Shown here piece by piece: positions 10,861-32,664 of a stretch of 64,000 nucleotides of DNA. Where the stretch lies: assembly GCA_916610825.1 (NCBI GenBank), contig OU744447.1, positions 17,887,563-17,951,562 on the forward strand. Direction: 5' to 3'. The translations under genes and the position numbers were made by a program. Position 1 is the first letter of the stretch. Every line of letters starts with the position of its first letter. Origin of the DNA: Haliclystus octoradiatus (taxonomy: Eukaryota > Cnidaria > Staurozoa > Stauromedusae > Haliclystidae). Under the pieces are notes generated by a model. The model saw only the letters and a list, made by a program, of their open reading frames with translations. It did no database searches and was not told the origin of the DNA.

Positions 10861-13800
10861 GTACAGTTTTGGTGTGCGATATGTCTCTCCTCTCTTTCGG
10901 CGTCATTTCTCAGACAAAAGTAAGTGATTGATACCTTAGGGCATTATTGCCTACAAATTAGCACAATGAATAATTTGTTAAAATTAAATTTCTAAACAAA
11001 GCAATAACAAATGTACGTGACCTTTTGGGAATTTCTCCAAACCTCAATTGGACTGTTACTTTGACTTGTTGTAGGCTACTATTTACGCCGATAAACAGTT
11101 TTTCTGTTGTAAAAATTATTATCATTATTTATTTATTTATTAAGAGAAGATATTAAACGCGTGAAACTTGAATAACGGAAAAAGGCTTTTGCGATCTTCT
11201 CACGACTTGGAGTTTCACACTAATCTTTTGCGATCATCAGACGGTTTGCTAAAACACTTTTATTTTTAGTTTTTTATGTTATCAATTTTTTAATAAACCG
11301 TCTGATGATCGCAAAATAAACTCATAAAACTCCAAGTAACGGAAAAGTCTTTGCCTCGTCTTGGTTTCAATTCTAAATTATTATTATAAATTATGAATTA
11401 TTTTATAAGTTATTTATTAACTAGCATGGTAAATTTACAATTTTTAATTTTGAAGCTTTGCCATCACATACAAAGATTCTTCTACCCAAGCTATCCCCAA
11501 CTATGGAGACAGGTAACATAACAGAATGGAAGAAAGAGGAGGGAGAATATGTTGACGAAGGGAGTGTTATTGCTTTGGTTGAAACAGATAAAGCTGAAAT
11601 GGAAATGGAAACGCCAGAAGCTGGTTATCTGGCTAAAATTATTGTTGAAGCAGGTTCATCAGATGTGCCCATGAATAAGGTATGGATGAATAACCCATTT
11701 AACCACACAATTATATAACTTCCTTGCTAAAAGTTTATGTTTTAATATGCTTGAATGCAAATTCTTTTAACATTTTCAACACATTTTCATTTGTACAATA
11801 AGTTTGTTTACGGTATTTACAATTTCAATGGTAATAGAATGATGAAAACAAAATATGACTTTGGTTGTAAATAGTACTTCCTTTCTATCTCAGAGCTTAA
11901 ATTTGTAAAACAATGGAAACCCTCACATATCATGATTTTAATTATATTTGATAATTCTGATAGAGATGCACTGAAGCGTCTCTCTGACCGCGACTGAAGT
12001 AGTAAAATTTGTTTTCATGACTAAAAATCTGGCCAAATCTGGTTTGAATTGCTTACAGGAATAAACAAAAGCATCAGTGACCAGGGTCCGTCAACTATTT
12101 TTTCCTTCCAGAAACCTTGATTATTATTCAAAAACCTTCTGAAAGTTTTACCTGAAATGGTCCTTGAAGAAAAAATATTGATCCTGTCATAGAGGCTCTG
12201 CTGCAACAAATGTCACCTCACCATATACTTATTGAGACATCCTCTTTCTGACAGTGGCCAATCTCAGAAGCTATTTACGTATGGATTGTATTATAAGGCG
12301 TGTGATCGCACACACCGCACACCTCCATATGTATTGTCATGTTTAGCCTTGTAGCACTATGAAAGGTACACAAGGAGAAAACGAGAAGGTATCCAAGTCT
12401 GTTCTAAAGCTCTTTATTTATTAATTTAGTTGATTGGAATCCTTGTTGAAGAAGAGAGTGAGATTGCAGCATTCAAAGATTTTGTAGAAGATGCATCGTC
12501 CTCTCCTCCGGCTACTGATGCCCAACCGCCTGCTCAAACATTGGATATTGGTAAACCTGTCACAATGGAGGTAACAAGGAATTGCCGTACATATTATATC
12601 ATTTAGGAACATATTTGGTGCACGAGAGGGCATTTACAGAGAAAACAAGAAGGTATCAGAAATCACAAATCGCTGCGGCGAGTGATTTTCAGACATAAGA
12701 ATTTTCAGACTTTTGGCGGATTTCGGTCTATTTTGGACCTTGTTAAACACTTGTTAGTTATTGCTTTTTGCAATTAAAATCGATTAAAATTTATCAAACT
12801 ATCCTACATTTTAAGTTTTTTTTGAAAATTGAATTCTCATGTCTGGAGTTTTGCCTCCACGTTTTTTCCTGAATTGACTCAAGTTTGCCAAATATCAATA
12901 GTTGCTTGGGAAAATGTGCCCCAATTGCTTTGTATGATAACTTGCACAAATTATATATTCATTATTTACATGACCATCTTATCTTATTCAAATGTTAATA
13001 ATTTTTAACATTCCTGATCAAATGGGAAAGTCTAATTGGTAATATCAAGTGCAAATTGTGAGATCAATCGCATTTTTGACCCTGGTTTTGTTCTTTGTAG
13101 AATCGATGATTTGGCATCATAACTCTAAAACTAATCAGATTGTTATAACCAATTTCATTATTATACAATCGATTTTATAAGCAAGCAAATAGTTCCACAA
13201 CAATTAATTATTTGCTATTGCCACAGCAAATAAGGACTGAAAACAACTAATTGATTAATTTCAGCAGCAAAATAGTTTATAACCCGGAGGCGTCCCTCCA
13301 ATGCTTCATTTCTACAGTTGGAAAAGTATTGACGAACAAAACACCAAAAGCTGTTTCTTCTTCGTTCGCAATGCCGCGCTATTCAGTAGAGCTGCTTAAT
13401 CAAACGGTTCCATACATGATAAACATTCTATTGTCTAAAAACAGTGGAGCAGAACGACCTTTTGTTATTTCTGTAAAACAGCACTTTTACATTATAATGA
13501 TAGGTGTTTAACAACAAATTCGACAGCGAAAAAATCAATAATATAAAATATAATATAAACAAACTCTTTGGTTGCAAAATAATAGCATCAAGTTAGAAGT
13601 AGATCTATGAAATTTGTTCAGATAATTAATATTATGCTTACAGTCTGCGGCAATGAAGACATGTTTGCAGTCAACAACATGAAAAGTTAATTAAAACACA
13701 GCCTGCATCACTAATAAAAATTGAACGAGTTGAAAATCTAAGCAAGTCCGGCAGCTCAAAATTACAATTTATTACTTCCTCAGCCTCAGCAGTGAAACAA

Positions 13801-16800
13801 AAATATATAAACAAACTGTTTGTGTTGAATTACGGCATTTTAATTGTGATCTAATTACCAATGATATATTCACAAGATTATAAATCAATCCTCCAGTGTA
13901 CATAGCATACATTTGAAATATTTGTTTGGAAATAGCAATAAATGTTCAAAATTTCAACTGAACTTAACGTTTTACTTTATAAGCTGACATTCTTTCTGTA
14001 AAGTTTAAGGCCCTGTTTACAAGGAGGGCGAGTTACCCGGGTAGGCGAGTTACTAGCCTTACCGAGTTAAAATGTGTTGTGTGTTTACAATGGTCACCCG
14101 AGTAACCCGCCTACCCGAGTTGAATAATTTGAAGCCAATCTAAGCATGTGTGCTGAAATGGAATGATTAGAGAACAAAAGATGTCTACAGCGGAAACGTT
14201 CGAAACAATAGAAAATTAAAGCTACCTTTTTTAATTTTAATCCGCCTACCCGAGTTACTCACCTATTTCCGTTTACAAGTAAAAAAATGACAAAAAGTTG
14301 TCTCGGGTAGGCGAGTTACTCGGGGGGTCGAGACAACTTTCTCACTTTGCTTGTAAACAGAACGCGCATTAAAAATAGACCCGGGTAACTCGCCCACCCG
14401 AGTAACTGGCCTACCCGAGTATCTCGTCCTCCTTATAAACAGAGCCTAAATCAGCCCATATTAATATTTAATAAATTGATATTATTTCCATCGACTTCCA
14501 CAATCTCCTGTGTCATGTGTTTTTCTGATAGATAATTGACAAATATTGATTTTATTCTTCGATTCTTGCGTTTATCAAAAATATCCAGTATCAATGGCAA
14601 AACGATAAATATAAGATTATAAATAATGATATGTCACAAAAACAATAGCGATCACGCTTGCCAGATCATCTCTACAATCAATAAATCAAAATAAAAGACA
14701 ACGCAATCGTAGCCGACAAGAAACACGTATCATGAGGAAAAGCAGAATGCAAGAGCCAGAGTTTATCTCAAGCTCTGCATCTGGGGGGGGGGGGGCACTT
14801 TGAAAAAAAATATCCAAAGAGTTCCAAAAACTTGAGAAAGCTACCCTTAAACTTCTAAAAATCTAAAAAGGTATTTCAAATTTTCATTTTTTTCTTTCAA
14901 TGTTCTTCAAAACTCTTCAGACAGATTCCAAATTTAATTTTTCAAAAATTTCTGGAAATCTAAAATAGGGACCCCAAAAATTCCAAAAGCTGAAGCTTCC
15001 CTTCCTAGAAACTATTTTTCTCAACTGGAGTATATAGCCCCCAAAATTATCACGTCTCTGAATAGCCGTCATATGGGAGTTACCCTCTGGCTACAAGCAA
15101 CTATAGAGAGTGTGTAGCAAGTTACAGACTGAACACTGAAATTCCTAATACAAGAACAAGTCGATTAAACGCTAACAGAGCCTGTCGCAGCTCTGTTAGC
15201 GTTTAATCGATACTGAACCACCACGTAATACAGAAAGCAGATTCAAGTGAATACTGATATTGGCAACTGTAACAGACAGTGAAACACCAAATACAAGATA
15301 AAGCTCAGATTTATCTCGTATTGAAAGCAAATGGCAATGTGGTAGCAAATATACGGGACTCTGAAAAGAGGAGATTCCAAAATATCCATCCAAGCAGATC
15401 CATCTATTTTCCATCAACTTTCTGGTCTGTTCAAAAGTCTTTGGGAAGGCACACACAGACACGATTAAAGCCCTAGCCCCTTAAGGCCAAGGACATTTGA
15501 AAATATTCAAATGAAATGATTGAAGTGAAACGCACAATGCAAGTAATGACATGTAGGATATTTTGTTGTAAGGGTATAAATACTATAATATTTGCTCAAA
15601 TTACACTCATGGAGTGTAAATTGGTGACTAATCAATTAAATTTATGCTTGGTGTAACCATTTTGTTGTTCTCTTCCATTGTAGTCTCCTCCACCAAAACA
15701 AGTCTCTCAACAAACTTCAACAGCTGCTCAGCCTGCAAGCCAAGGGCGTGTTGTGGCTTCTCCTCTGGCAAAGCAATTGGCAGCAAGCAAAGGAGTTGAC
15801 ATACAAGTATTTACTTTTACTTTTCGTTTTTGTATTTTTTATGTTATTGAGTTGTTACAGTAATTTATTTTGTTAGCAACGCCAACCCAATAGTGGTCAT
15901 TTTATCCCAATCCAGCACCAACAACGATATTCTTATCAGACACAAGGAATTTTATAACTTTTAGTGGATTTTAGACTACTTTTATCTTTTTGAGGCTCTA
16001 GTTACGGGATTTTTCCGCCATTGAAATCCATTACAAATAATGTAGATATCCTTGATTTTAGACTTTTTTAAATTTGAGTTCTTGTGTCTGTCTTATGAAC
16101 TGAGTTTTGTTTGAATTTTAGTCCATAACTGGCAGTGGTCCAGGCGGCAGAGTTGTTGCAAGTGACATTGAATCAGCAGCCTCTTCTCCTGCACCTTCTT
16201 CGTCTACACCATCAAGTTCACCTTCAAGTATACCGTCTGGAGCACAAGGTAGGTGATATGATTGATGATTTATAAAATTGATTGTTTGGGAAACTGTGGG
16301 ATGTTTATATCTCCATCAGAGGTGTACAGGTGCAGAATGCTAATAGAAACAATTGCTTCTGAGTCCGGCTACGGAAATGTAAGGAAAATAGACTCAGACT
16401 TTGTGTCCAAGATAATTTAGACAAACTCCTGTGAAAAGTTTTGAAATTAAATTTAGTTTATCAACCCAAATTTAGCAAACAACAAGAAGGTAGGCTACAG
16501 AATCAGAAAATAAATCTATAAAATAAAGCCGGTAAACCGTCTGATGAACAAAAAGTAAACGTGTGAAACTCCGAGTAACGGAAAAGGCTTTTGCGTCATC
16601 TTTGTGTTTATTCTATATTATGGTCTGTCTTGAAAAATATTGAGCACTCTCACAAATATGTGTTCACCTCATATTATATTATATTAATATATATCAATTA
16701 GTTTATAATGCCAAACAGTTTTCCTACTTTTTGGGGTTAGATTTTTAATGTTGTTTATTTTTCAGGTGCGTTCACAGATATGACACTGTCAGGAATGAGA

Positions 16801-19800
16801 AAGGTATATTATTTATTGACCTAAGATTTGATTATCTCCCATTTGTCAGTTGTTAGTTTGTCAGTCGTTTCTTAAGAGATTGATAATCCGTAATTGCTCA
16901 CTTTATGTTAAATTTCAGACGATAGCTAAGCGATTGGTAGAATCTAAACAGACAATTCCACACTACTATCTTTCAGTTGATGTTGAAATGGACAATATTA
17001 TGGCGTAAGTTGTATGTTACGATGACGAGCCAATCTATGGAATTAAAGTTCAATTAACATATCACATTGTATATTTCCCTATTGTTATTTTTATCAGCCT
17101 TCGCAAAGAACTCAATGCAAATGGTGGTGAAGATTTCAAATTATCTGTCAACGATTTCATCATCAAGGCTTCGTCACTTGCATTACAAAATGTCCCTGAA
17201 TGTAATTCATCCTGGATGGGTGATTTTATTAGACAATATCATAATGTTGATATCTCTATCGCAGTTAGTACGGATGGTGGACTTATAACACCAATTATAT
17301 TCAGAGCAGACCAGAAGGTAGGCATGATTCAATCTATTAATCAATCCATGTGTGAATTTTTTGTTACTATAACTGCGAAAAAAAGTTCATGAGTTCATGA
17401 ACGGGAGATTGCCCAAAAGTTCATAAACTTTTCATAAACTTCCAGGCAATTACACATTCATGAACTGATGGACTTTTTTCACAGGGGTGCAGACGACATG
17501 CAATGATAAAATTCTAAAAATTTCAGTACTTTCTTACTAATCTTCACCCTATTTTTGTATTTTTTTCTCTTCCTTTATTTGGTTTCTTCGAATCATTTTT
17601 CAACAGTTGTTAAACTTGCTTGAAGATTCTCATCTAACAATCATTGCTACTTACATTGCCCAAACCAAAACAACAACAAGGAAACAAACCCCATTACAAC
17701 AAACCCTTACTTTTGCATTCATAAAACTCAAACTGCCAAGCCAATCAAGAAGGAATTGTAAGCCTACCCAGCACAAGATTGGGTCTGACTTGGACTTGGA
17801 TCCTAATTTCAATTTATGTTGGATGTAGATCAGGGTTGTTGGACCAGGACCGGATCTGAACCTTGATAAATGAGGAACCACACACCCCAGAGGTCTAGCC
17901 TACTCTATATAGCAAAACATTTTTCTTGATAACATGATATGCAATAGTTGTGCTGTTGTTACACATTGTCAAAAAAATAACAAGTAGGCACTATCAGTCA
18001 GTTTAATGATCTGCCATCTATTTCATTCATGAGGATGTTTATTTATTTGTTGGCCATTTCTTGTTGATTCTACTCAAAACAATTGCCAGACATGTTTATT
18101 ACGTTTTCGTCTGTTACATACTTGTATCTCCATTAGGGACTGACTTCAATCAACAAAGATGTCAAATCTTTAGCTGAAAAAGCTAGAAACAAGCAACTTC
18201 AGCCTCATGAATTCCAGGTTTTTAATTTGCTAAACTAAACTTACATTTTAATCTGTTACATCTGTTAAATCCAAGAAACAATAATGTAATATATTCAATT
18301 ATCCATGCATTGGCATTGATTATTTCATGATAAGCCATGATATTGAAAATTTCATGATGGTTACAATGAAAATAAAGAACAAATTGCAGACCGACTGTAT
18401 TAGTCTACCTCCCTACAAAAGGAGGCGTCTGTTGCAGCAGACTTTCTATTTTCAGAGGTATGACTCTCTTTGCTCAGGGCAACGATAGTAAATACCCATT
18501 GCTGATTTCATGTGTAACTTTTCCATACACTTCACTGCCTAGGAATAGAGTCAAGGCTGAGCCGTTGTTCAGGAATTTGAGCCACAGAAAAAGCCCAGGT
18601 GTAGTGGCTTAACATTGTATTTCACATATAGACTTACTGTAAATCTATGATTACACCGGTGTATAATAGTCATCAACAGTATCATCAATTTACTCATACA
18701 CAGGGGTCTGCAAAATGTCTTTTGCCTTAACGATTGTATAGAGACGTCTCTTTTTAATAGTGTTGGTCAGTTGACACAGGGGTGCGCTGTTTATACCCCT
18801 AAGTGTATGCCCTCTATAGATCCTCTCCATGTCAATCAGCTAGCAGAACATTACATTCAAACACATTGTGAAACACATTGTCCAATTATCTGGTAGAAAT
18901 CAACTAGTATTGCAATCAAAATCTGAGTAAATGAATCATAATTAAATCAATTTTGCTTTTGCTACCAAATGTTCTGTTAAATCGACAAAGGTAGCTCAGC
19001 CAATCAGAAAGCAAAACTTTGAATGGTATACAAAATAGTATACTATTTGGTTTATACTAATCAAAACTAGCATATCCTACAGTAGCGGCTTTCAATATTC
19101 TGTATTATTATTATTGTTATGGCAATCTATTTTAGGGAGGAACTTTTTCGATTTCAAATCTGGGAATGTTTGGAGTGAAGAGCTTCTCTGCAGTTATTAA
19201 TCCACCTCAAGTAGGTTTTATCAATCATTGGCCATACCTCTGCGAAAACAGTTCAGGAGTTCATGAACAGTTCATGAACGTTAAATGGCCCAAAATTTTC
19301 ATGAATTGTTCATGAACTGCCTGTGAGTGTTCATTAACAGTTCATGAACAGTTCATGAAAATTGGAGCCATTTAACGTTCATGAACTGTTCATGAACTCC
19401 TGAACTGTTTTTCGCAGGGGTAGTTACAATGATATAATAATAATATTACATTTTCAGTTAACTACAGATAATATAACTGATAGTCACCCCATAAGCACAA
19501 GTGCTTGTTTATTCGGGGACATGAACAGATCATGTGTGCACCGACGAGGATTCGAACCCCGTCCTTCCGCACAGAGTGCGGATACTCTACCACTGACCTA
19601 CCAGTGCATATATTACCACTCAGTAGGTAAAGCCTACCTGCCATTGATTGTTTACTACTGTACTGCCCCTTTATAATCTTTAGAGTTGCATTCTGGCAGT
19701 TGGTGCTACAGAAAATATGTTGGTGCCAGATTCATCTGACGAAAGAGGGTAAGCATCTTTTTATACCATTGCTTCCATCTTGTCATGCATATGTTGACTT

Positions 19801-20907
19801 TACGGCAATGAAACATGCAACAGTAAATCGCAGTGCATTATTTGTTTTTGTTGGCAGTTCCCCTCTTTCTTGTATTTGTGCGATTATACATGTAACAATA
19901 CGTACAGAGGAAAAATTCCAATATCTAGATTAAATAACGAATAGCATATATTTGCCTGTTTACGCTATTACTTCTTAATACTAAGGATGTGCGTATCTGA
20001 CCGGATTGGATTGTTGATATCTTAAGTCTTTGTATCGGATCAAGTTTTAATGGTATCTATTGATTCAGATTATTTCGGATTGTAAAATTGTTTGTAAGAG
20101 TGTTTGTGCTTTGTAGTAAATAAGGTATTCTTGCTTCCCCCAACTTGAAATAAAGTTTCTACTAACTATAAATATAGCCATGTTAAAGAGTGCTGCTCTC
20201 TTCATCAATTAAACAATTTGTACACGTTTAGAAGGAAATGATTATGATTATTAATTTATCGTATTATCATTTCAATATGTGCTGTGTATCTCATGTTCTT
20301 CTCTACAGTAACTCTCCGTGTTGTACAGTGACATATAGTCGGAATTTGTTATTGAAGTCTATTAGTTTGTATGTTATCATGTAATACAGTAGAAACTGTT
20401 TATAATGTCACCTGTTATAACGGATTATTGTTTATAACGTCCTAATTCTTATATGTAAAATTTGTTGATGAGGTTGGCAAGTTTCGCATTCAATGATCTT
20501 CTACAGTGCTACACATAGTTATCTATGTGATCAACCACCTTTCATCCTAATGATCGATTTTTGTGATCCTGTGGCACAAAGCTTGTGTGCAGCAAATGCT
20601 TTCGAACTGTTCATGAATGTTACTACTGGGCTGCACGCATATATAGCACTACTTGATTCGAAATGTGATCATTTGTTTGCCTTCTTTTCTTATTTTGTAA
20701 TCAAATGTTACAAATTATTCAAAAATATATCAGAATAAAAAACAATTCCCTCATATTTTGATGATTTTCATTTTCAGATTTAGAGCAGCATCGATGATGA
20801 GCGTTACTCTATCTTGCGACCATCGTGTTGTTGATGGTGCTGTCGGTGCAACATGGTTGAAACATTTCAAATCGTATCTTGAAAAGCCAATGACAATGCT
20901 TTTATAG
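10861..20907 (+). CDS. DLAT: dihydrolipoamide acetyltransferase, E2 of pyruvate dehydrogenase (5' exon not found)
   Basis: Mitochondrial enzyme moving the acetyl group from lipoamide to CoA. Exons: 10861-10919, 11456-11679, 12430-12570, 15684-15806, 16122-16248, 16766-16803, 16919-17004, 17098-17317, 18137-18217, 19136-19210, 19684-19748, 20778-20907, all in phase, 455 residues visible. The first exon reads as an Arg-rich presequence ([11 protein letters not shown]) without an in-frame Met, so a start exon lies upstream and was not found. One lipoyl domain follows (about residues 22-95, LPKLSPTM, lipoyl Lys in ETDKA). Next come the E1/E3-binding domain ([16 protein letters not shown]), a Ser/Pro/Thr linker and the acetyltransferase core ending with catalytic DHRVVDG and terminal TMLL. 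Intact DHRxxDG and the C-terminus distinguish it from PDHX (E3-binding protein). Only one lipoyl domain is seen; human DLAT has two. Confidence 0.95.
11144..11360. mobile_element. foldback family A, copy in DLAT intron 1
   Basis: Inverted words gcgatcatcagacggttt (about 11229) and aaaccgtctgatgatcgc (about 11297) surround an A+T-rich loop. Both sides carry gtgaaact...gtaacggaaaa. The same words occur at 16528-16605, 28443-28672, 30955-31050 and 35145-35215. Confidence 0.55.
12690..12845. mobile_element. 156-bp MITE, CAGACATGAGAATT family, copy 2
   Basis: Ends CAGACATAAGAATTTTCAGA and inverse AATTCTCATGTCTG. Flanking 6-mers gatttt and gagttt near-match. Lies in the DLAT intron after exon 12430-12570. 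Confidence 0.6.
14009..14446. mobile_element. 438-bp MITE with TAA target duplication (PIF/Harbinger-like)
   Basis: Left end GGCCCTGTTTACAAGGAGG; right end CCTCCTTATAAACAGAGCC; TAA on each side (14006-14008 and 14447-14449). The G+C-rich words gtaggcgagttac and acccgagtaac are repeated many times near both ends, unlike the A+T-rich surroundings. It is non-coding and sits in a DLAT intron. Confidence 0.75.
14777..14797. repeat. poly-G run
   Basis: Short homopolymer G tract within a DLAT intron. A similar run lies at about 53446-53458. Confidence 0.8.
15161..15210. repeat. perfect 20-bp hairpin
   Basis: TCGATTAAACGCTAACAGAG at 15161-15180 is the exact reverse complement of 15191-15210, with a 10-base loop. 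It lies in a DLAT intron and is not part of any recognised repeat family here. Confidence 0.7.
15937..16090. mobile_element. 154-bp MITE, CAGACATGAGAATT family, copy 3
   Basis: Ends CAGACACAAGGAATTTT and inverse ...CTTGTGTCTG. The 6-mer TCTTAT is present exactly on both sides (15931-15936 and 16091-16096). Located just before the DLAT exon at 16122. Confidence 0.65.
16528..16605. mobile_element. foldback family A fragment
   Basis: Contains aaaccgtctgatga, cgtgtgaaactccgagtaac and ggaaaaggcttttgcgtc, words shared with the copy at 11144-11360. Confidence 0.45.
17373..17487. mobile_element. TTCATGAAC-rich MITE (family B), diverged copy
   Basis: Ends ctgcgaaaaaaagttcatga and inverse gacttttttcacagggg. 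The interior is built from repeated TTCATGAAC-like words. The clearest copy is at 19237-19420. Confidence 0.55.
19237..19420. mobile_element. TTCATGAAC-rich MITE (family B), best copy, 184 bp
   Basis: Ends CCTCTGCGAAAACAGTTCAG and its near-perfect inverse ending TTTTTCGCAGGGG, flanked by TA (19235-19236 and 19421-19422). Most of its length folds on itself. It begins 26 bp after the DLAT exon 19136-19210. Confidence 0.7.
19537..19607 (-). other. tRNA-like cloverleaf (tRNA-derived SINE head or tRNA pseudogene)
   Basis: On the minus strand 71 nt fold as a tRNA. The acceptor stem GCACTGG/TCGGTGC has 7 pairs, two of them G-U. The D-arm lies within TAGGTCAGTGGTAGAGTA, the anticodon stem is TCCGC/GCGGA, the T-arm is CGGGG-TTCGAAT-CCTCG, and the discriminator is A. 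The B box GGTTCGAATCC is canonical. The anticodon loop ACTCTGT lacks the usual U33, arguing against a working tRNA. It sits in an intron, so a SINE head or pseudogene is more likely. Confidence 0.6.
20387..20450. mobile_element. pogo-like terminal fragment
   Basis: ACAGTAGAAACTGTTTATAA followed by TATAACGG and TTATAACGTCC words, resembling one end of the elements at 2477 and 29717. No matching second end found. Confidence 0.4.
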
Positions 20908-21490
20908 ATTGAAAATAGATACAATACAAATATATGCTTCAAATACAATTTAGATCTTGAATTTATTCCATAACTATAATAATATGGCAACTCATTTAGC
21001 CATACATGGTATGTCATATTAGATTTTTAAAGATACTGTTATACTTTAAACTCAATGCTAAGTAGGTGATGTTTAACTATATATTGTACAATCATTTATT
21101 AATTTACAGTTAAAGAGAATCTATCGGTACTATATCAATGTTATGTAATCTGTAAACAGATTCTGTAAATTTGTTATGTCCCTCAAATGGTTACTTTTAG
21201 GACTTCAATCAAAATTTCAACAGATTGGCAGAAGTGTTGCGTTTAAAATGCACCGCATAAGTTCACATTTATGAATTTGTGCTAGTTTGAACGCAAGGTG
21301 CGGGACGGGAGCAATTATAGCTATAAATAGACAAATAGATGGGCAAGTTTATGTTGCAACAGTTGGCGCATGCGTGATATGCGTAATCATCATGGCTGCC
21401 GTCACATGAAGTGATATATTATTGTATTTATCGATGTTCCAGTGGGTTTATTAAACGTTTTGATGGAATGAATATAAATACTGTGTTATC
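20908..21490. other. spacer between DLAT and SNX19
   Basis: Holds the DLAT 3' end and the SNX19 upstream region. No clear AATAAA follows the DLAT stop. No other gene seen. Confidence 0.4.
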
Positions 21491-31928
<10,438 letters not shown>

Positions 31929-31963
31929 TTATGGATAAACACATCACATGGATTATTTAAATG

Positions 31964-31969
31964 AATAAA
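31964..31969 (+). promoter_or_regulatory. polyadenylation signal of SNX19
   Basis: AATAAA 36 bp after the stop at 31928. A second AATAAA follows at about 32000. Confidence 0.6.
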
Positions 31970-32664
31970 CTTTTGTACTAAAATTTTCAATGAATTTTCA
32001 ATAAAATATCTGAATATTGCCAGACAGAGATTTAAGACTTGTAGATTTTATATAAATTGTAAATAGAGATTTTTATTTCAATTGTAGATTTCTGTAAATT
32101 TTCAATATTGATTATATTATGTACGGTATGTACTGATGAGCCTAGATAGAAGCTGTGCGTCACATTCACCATGGAGGAAAATTTAATAGATTAAAAGCAA
32201 TGTTACAGTTGATTGTGTATTAATTTAATTTCATAACAATCTAATAAGGTAAAGAGAAATTGAGAGTTTTTGTTTTTCGCAAAGCTGCTAACCCGTTCAC
32301 AGTGTGCATCTTACCATTTTACGATTGTCAATTCCTTTTTCTATCCCGGGCACATTGTTACTGTTTTTGTATCAAATTATTGAAATGTATAATAAATACA
32401 GTATTGTAGTATTTCATACCTGTTCCTTGCTATATGTATTGATAAGCCACACATTGTTTGGTCGCTAGCTCAGGGTTTTTTCAGGGGGATTTGTAGTCTT
32501 CTTTTGATTTTTATCTGATGAAAATAGCTACAATATTGACATTGATTTTATTACATAATAATGATTGCCCCAAACGTTAGTGACACAGTTTAGTAGGGGA
32601 TTATTCTCATCATCACGCCCCTCTACTACGTATTTATGACGTCTGTGTGTACATAATGTATAAC

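Noticed and set aside
10881-10920. ATG at about 10881 as the DLAT start
   Set aside because: It is out of frame with the presequence and lipoyl domain; the correct frame runs through it as RYVSPL.
13251-13511. 86-codon ORF in a DLAT intron
   Set aside because: No family resemblance, and DLAT exons on each side join in phase without it.
19537-19607. Functional tRNA gene
   Set aside because: The anticodon loop lacks U33 and the acceptor stem has two G-U pairs; SINE head or pseudogene preferred.
32647-32664. Earlier IMPACT start at GTG 32647 or ATG 32656
   Set aside because: GTG starts are not expected here. The Met at 32665 has better context and begins right before the RWD region; 32656 cannot be fully excluded.
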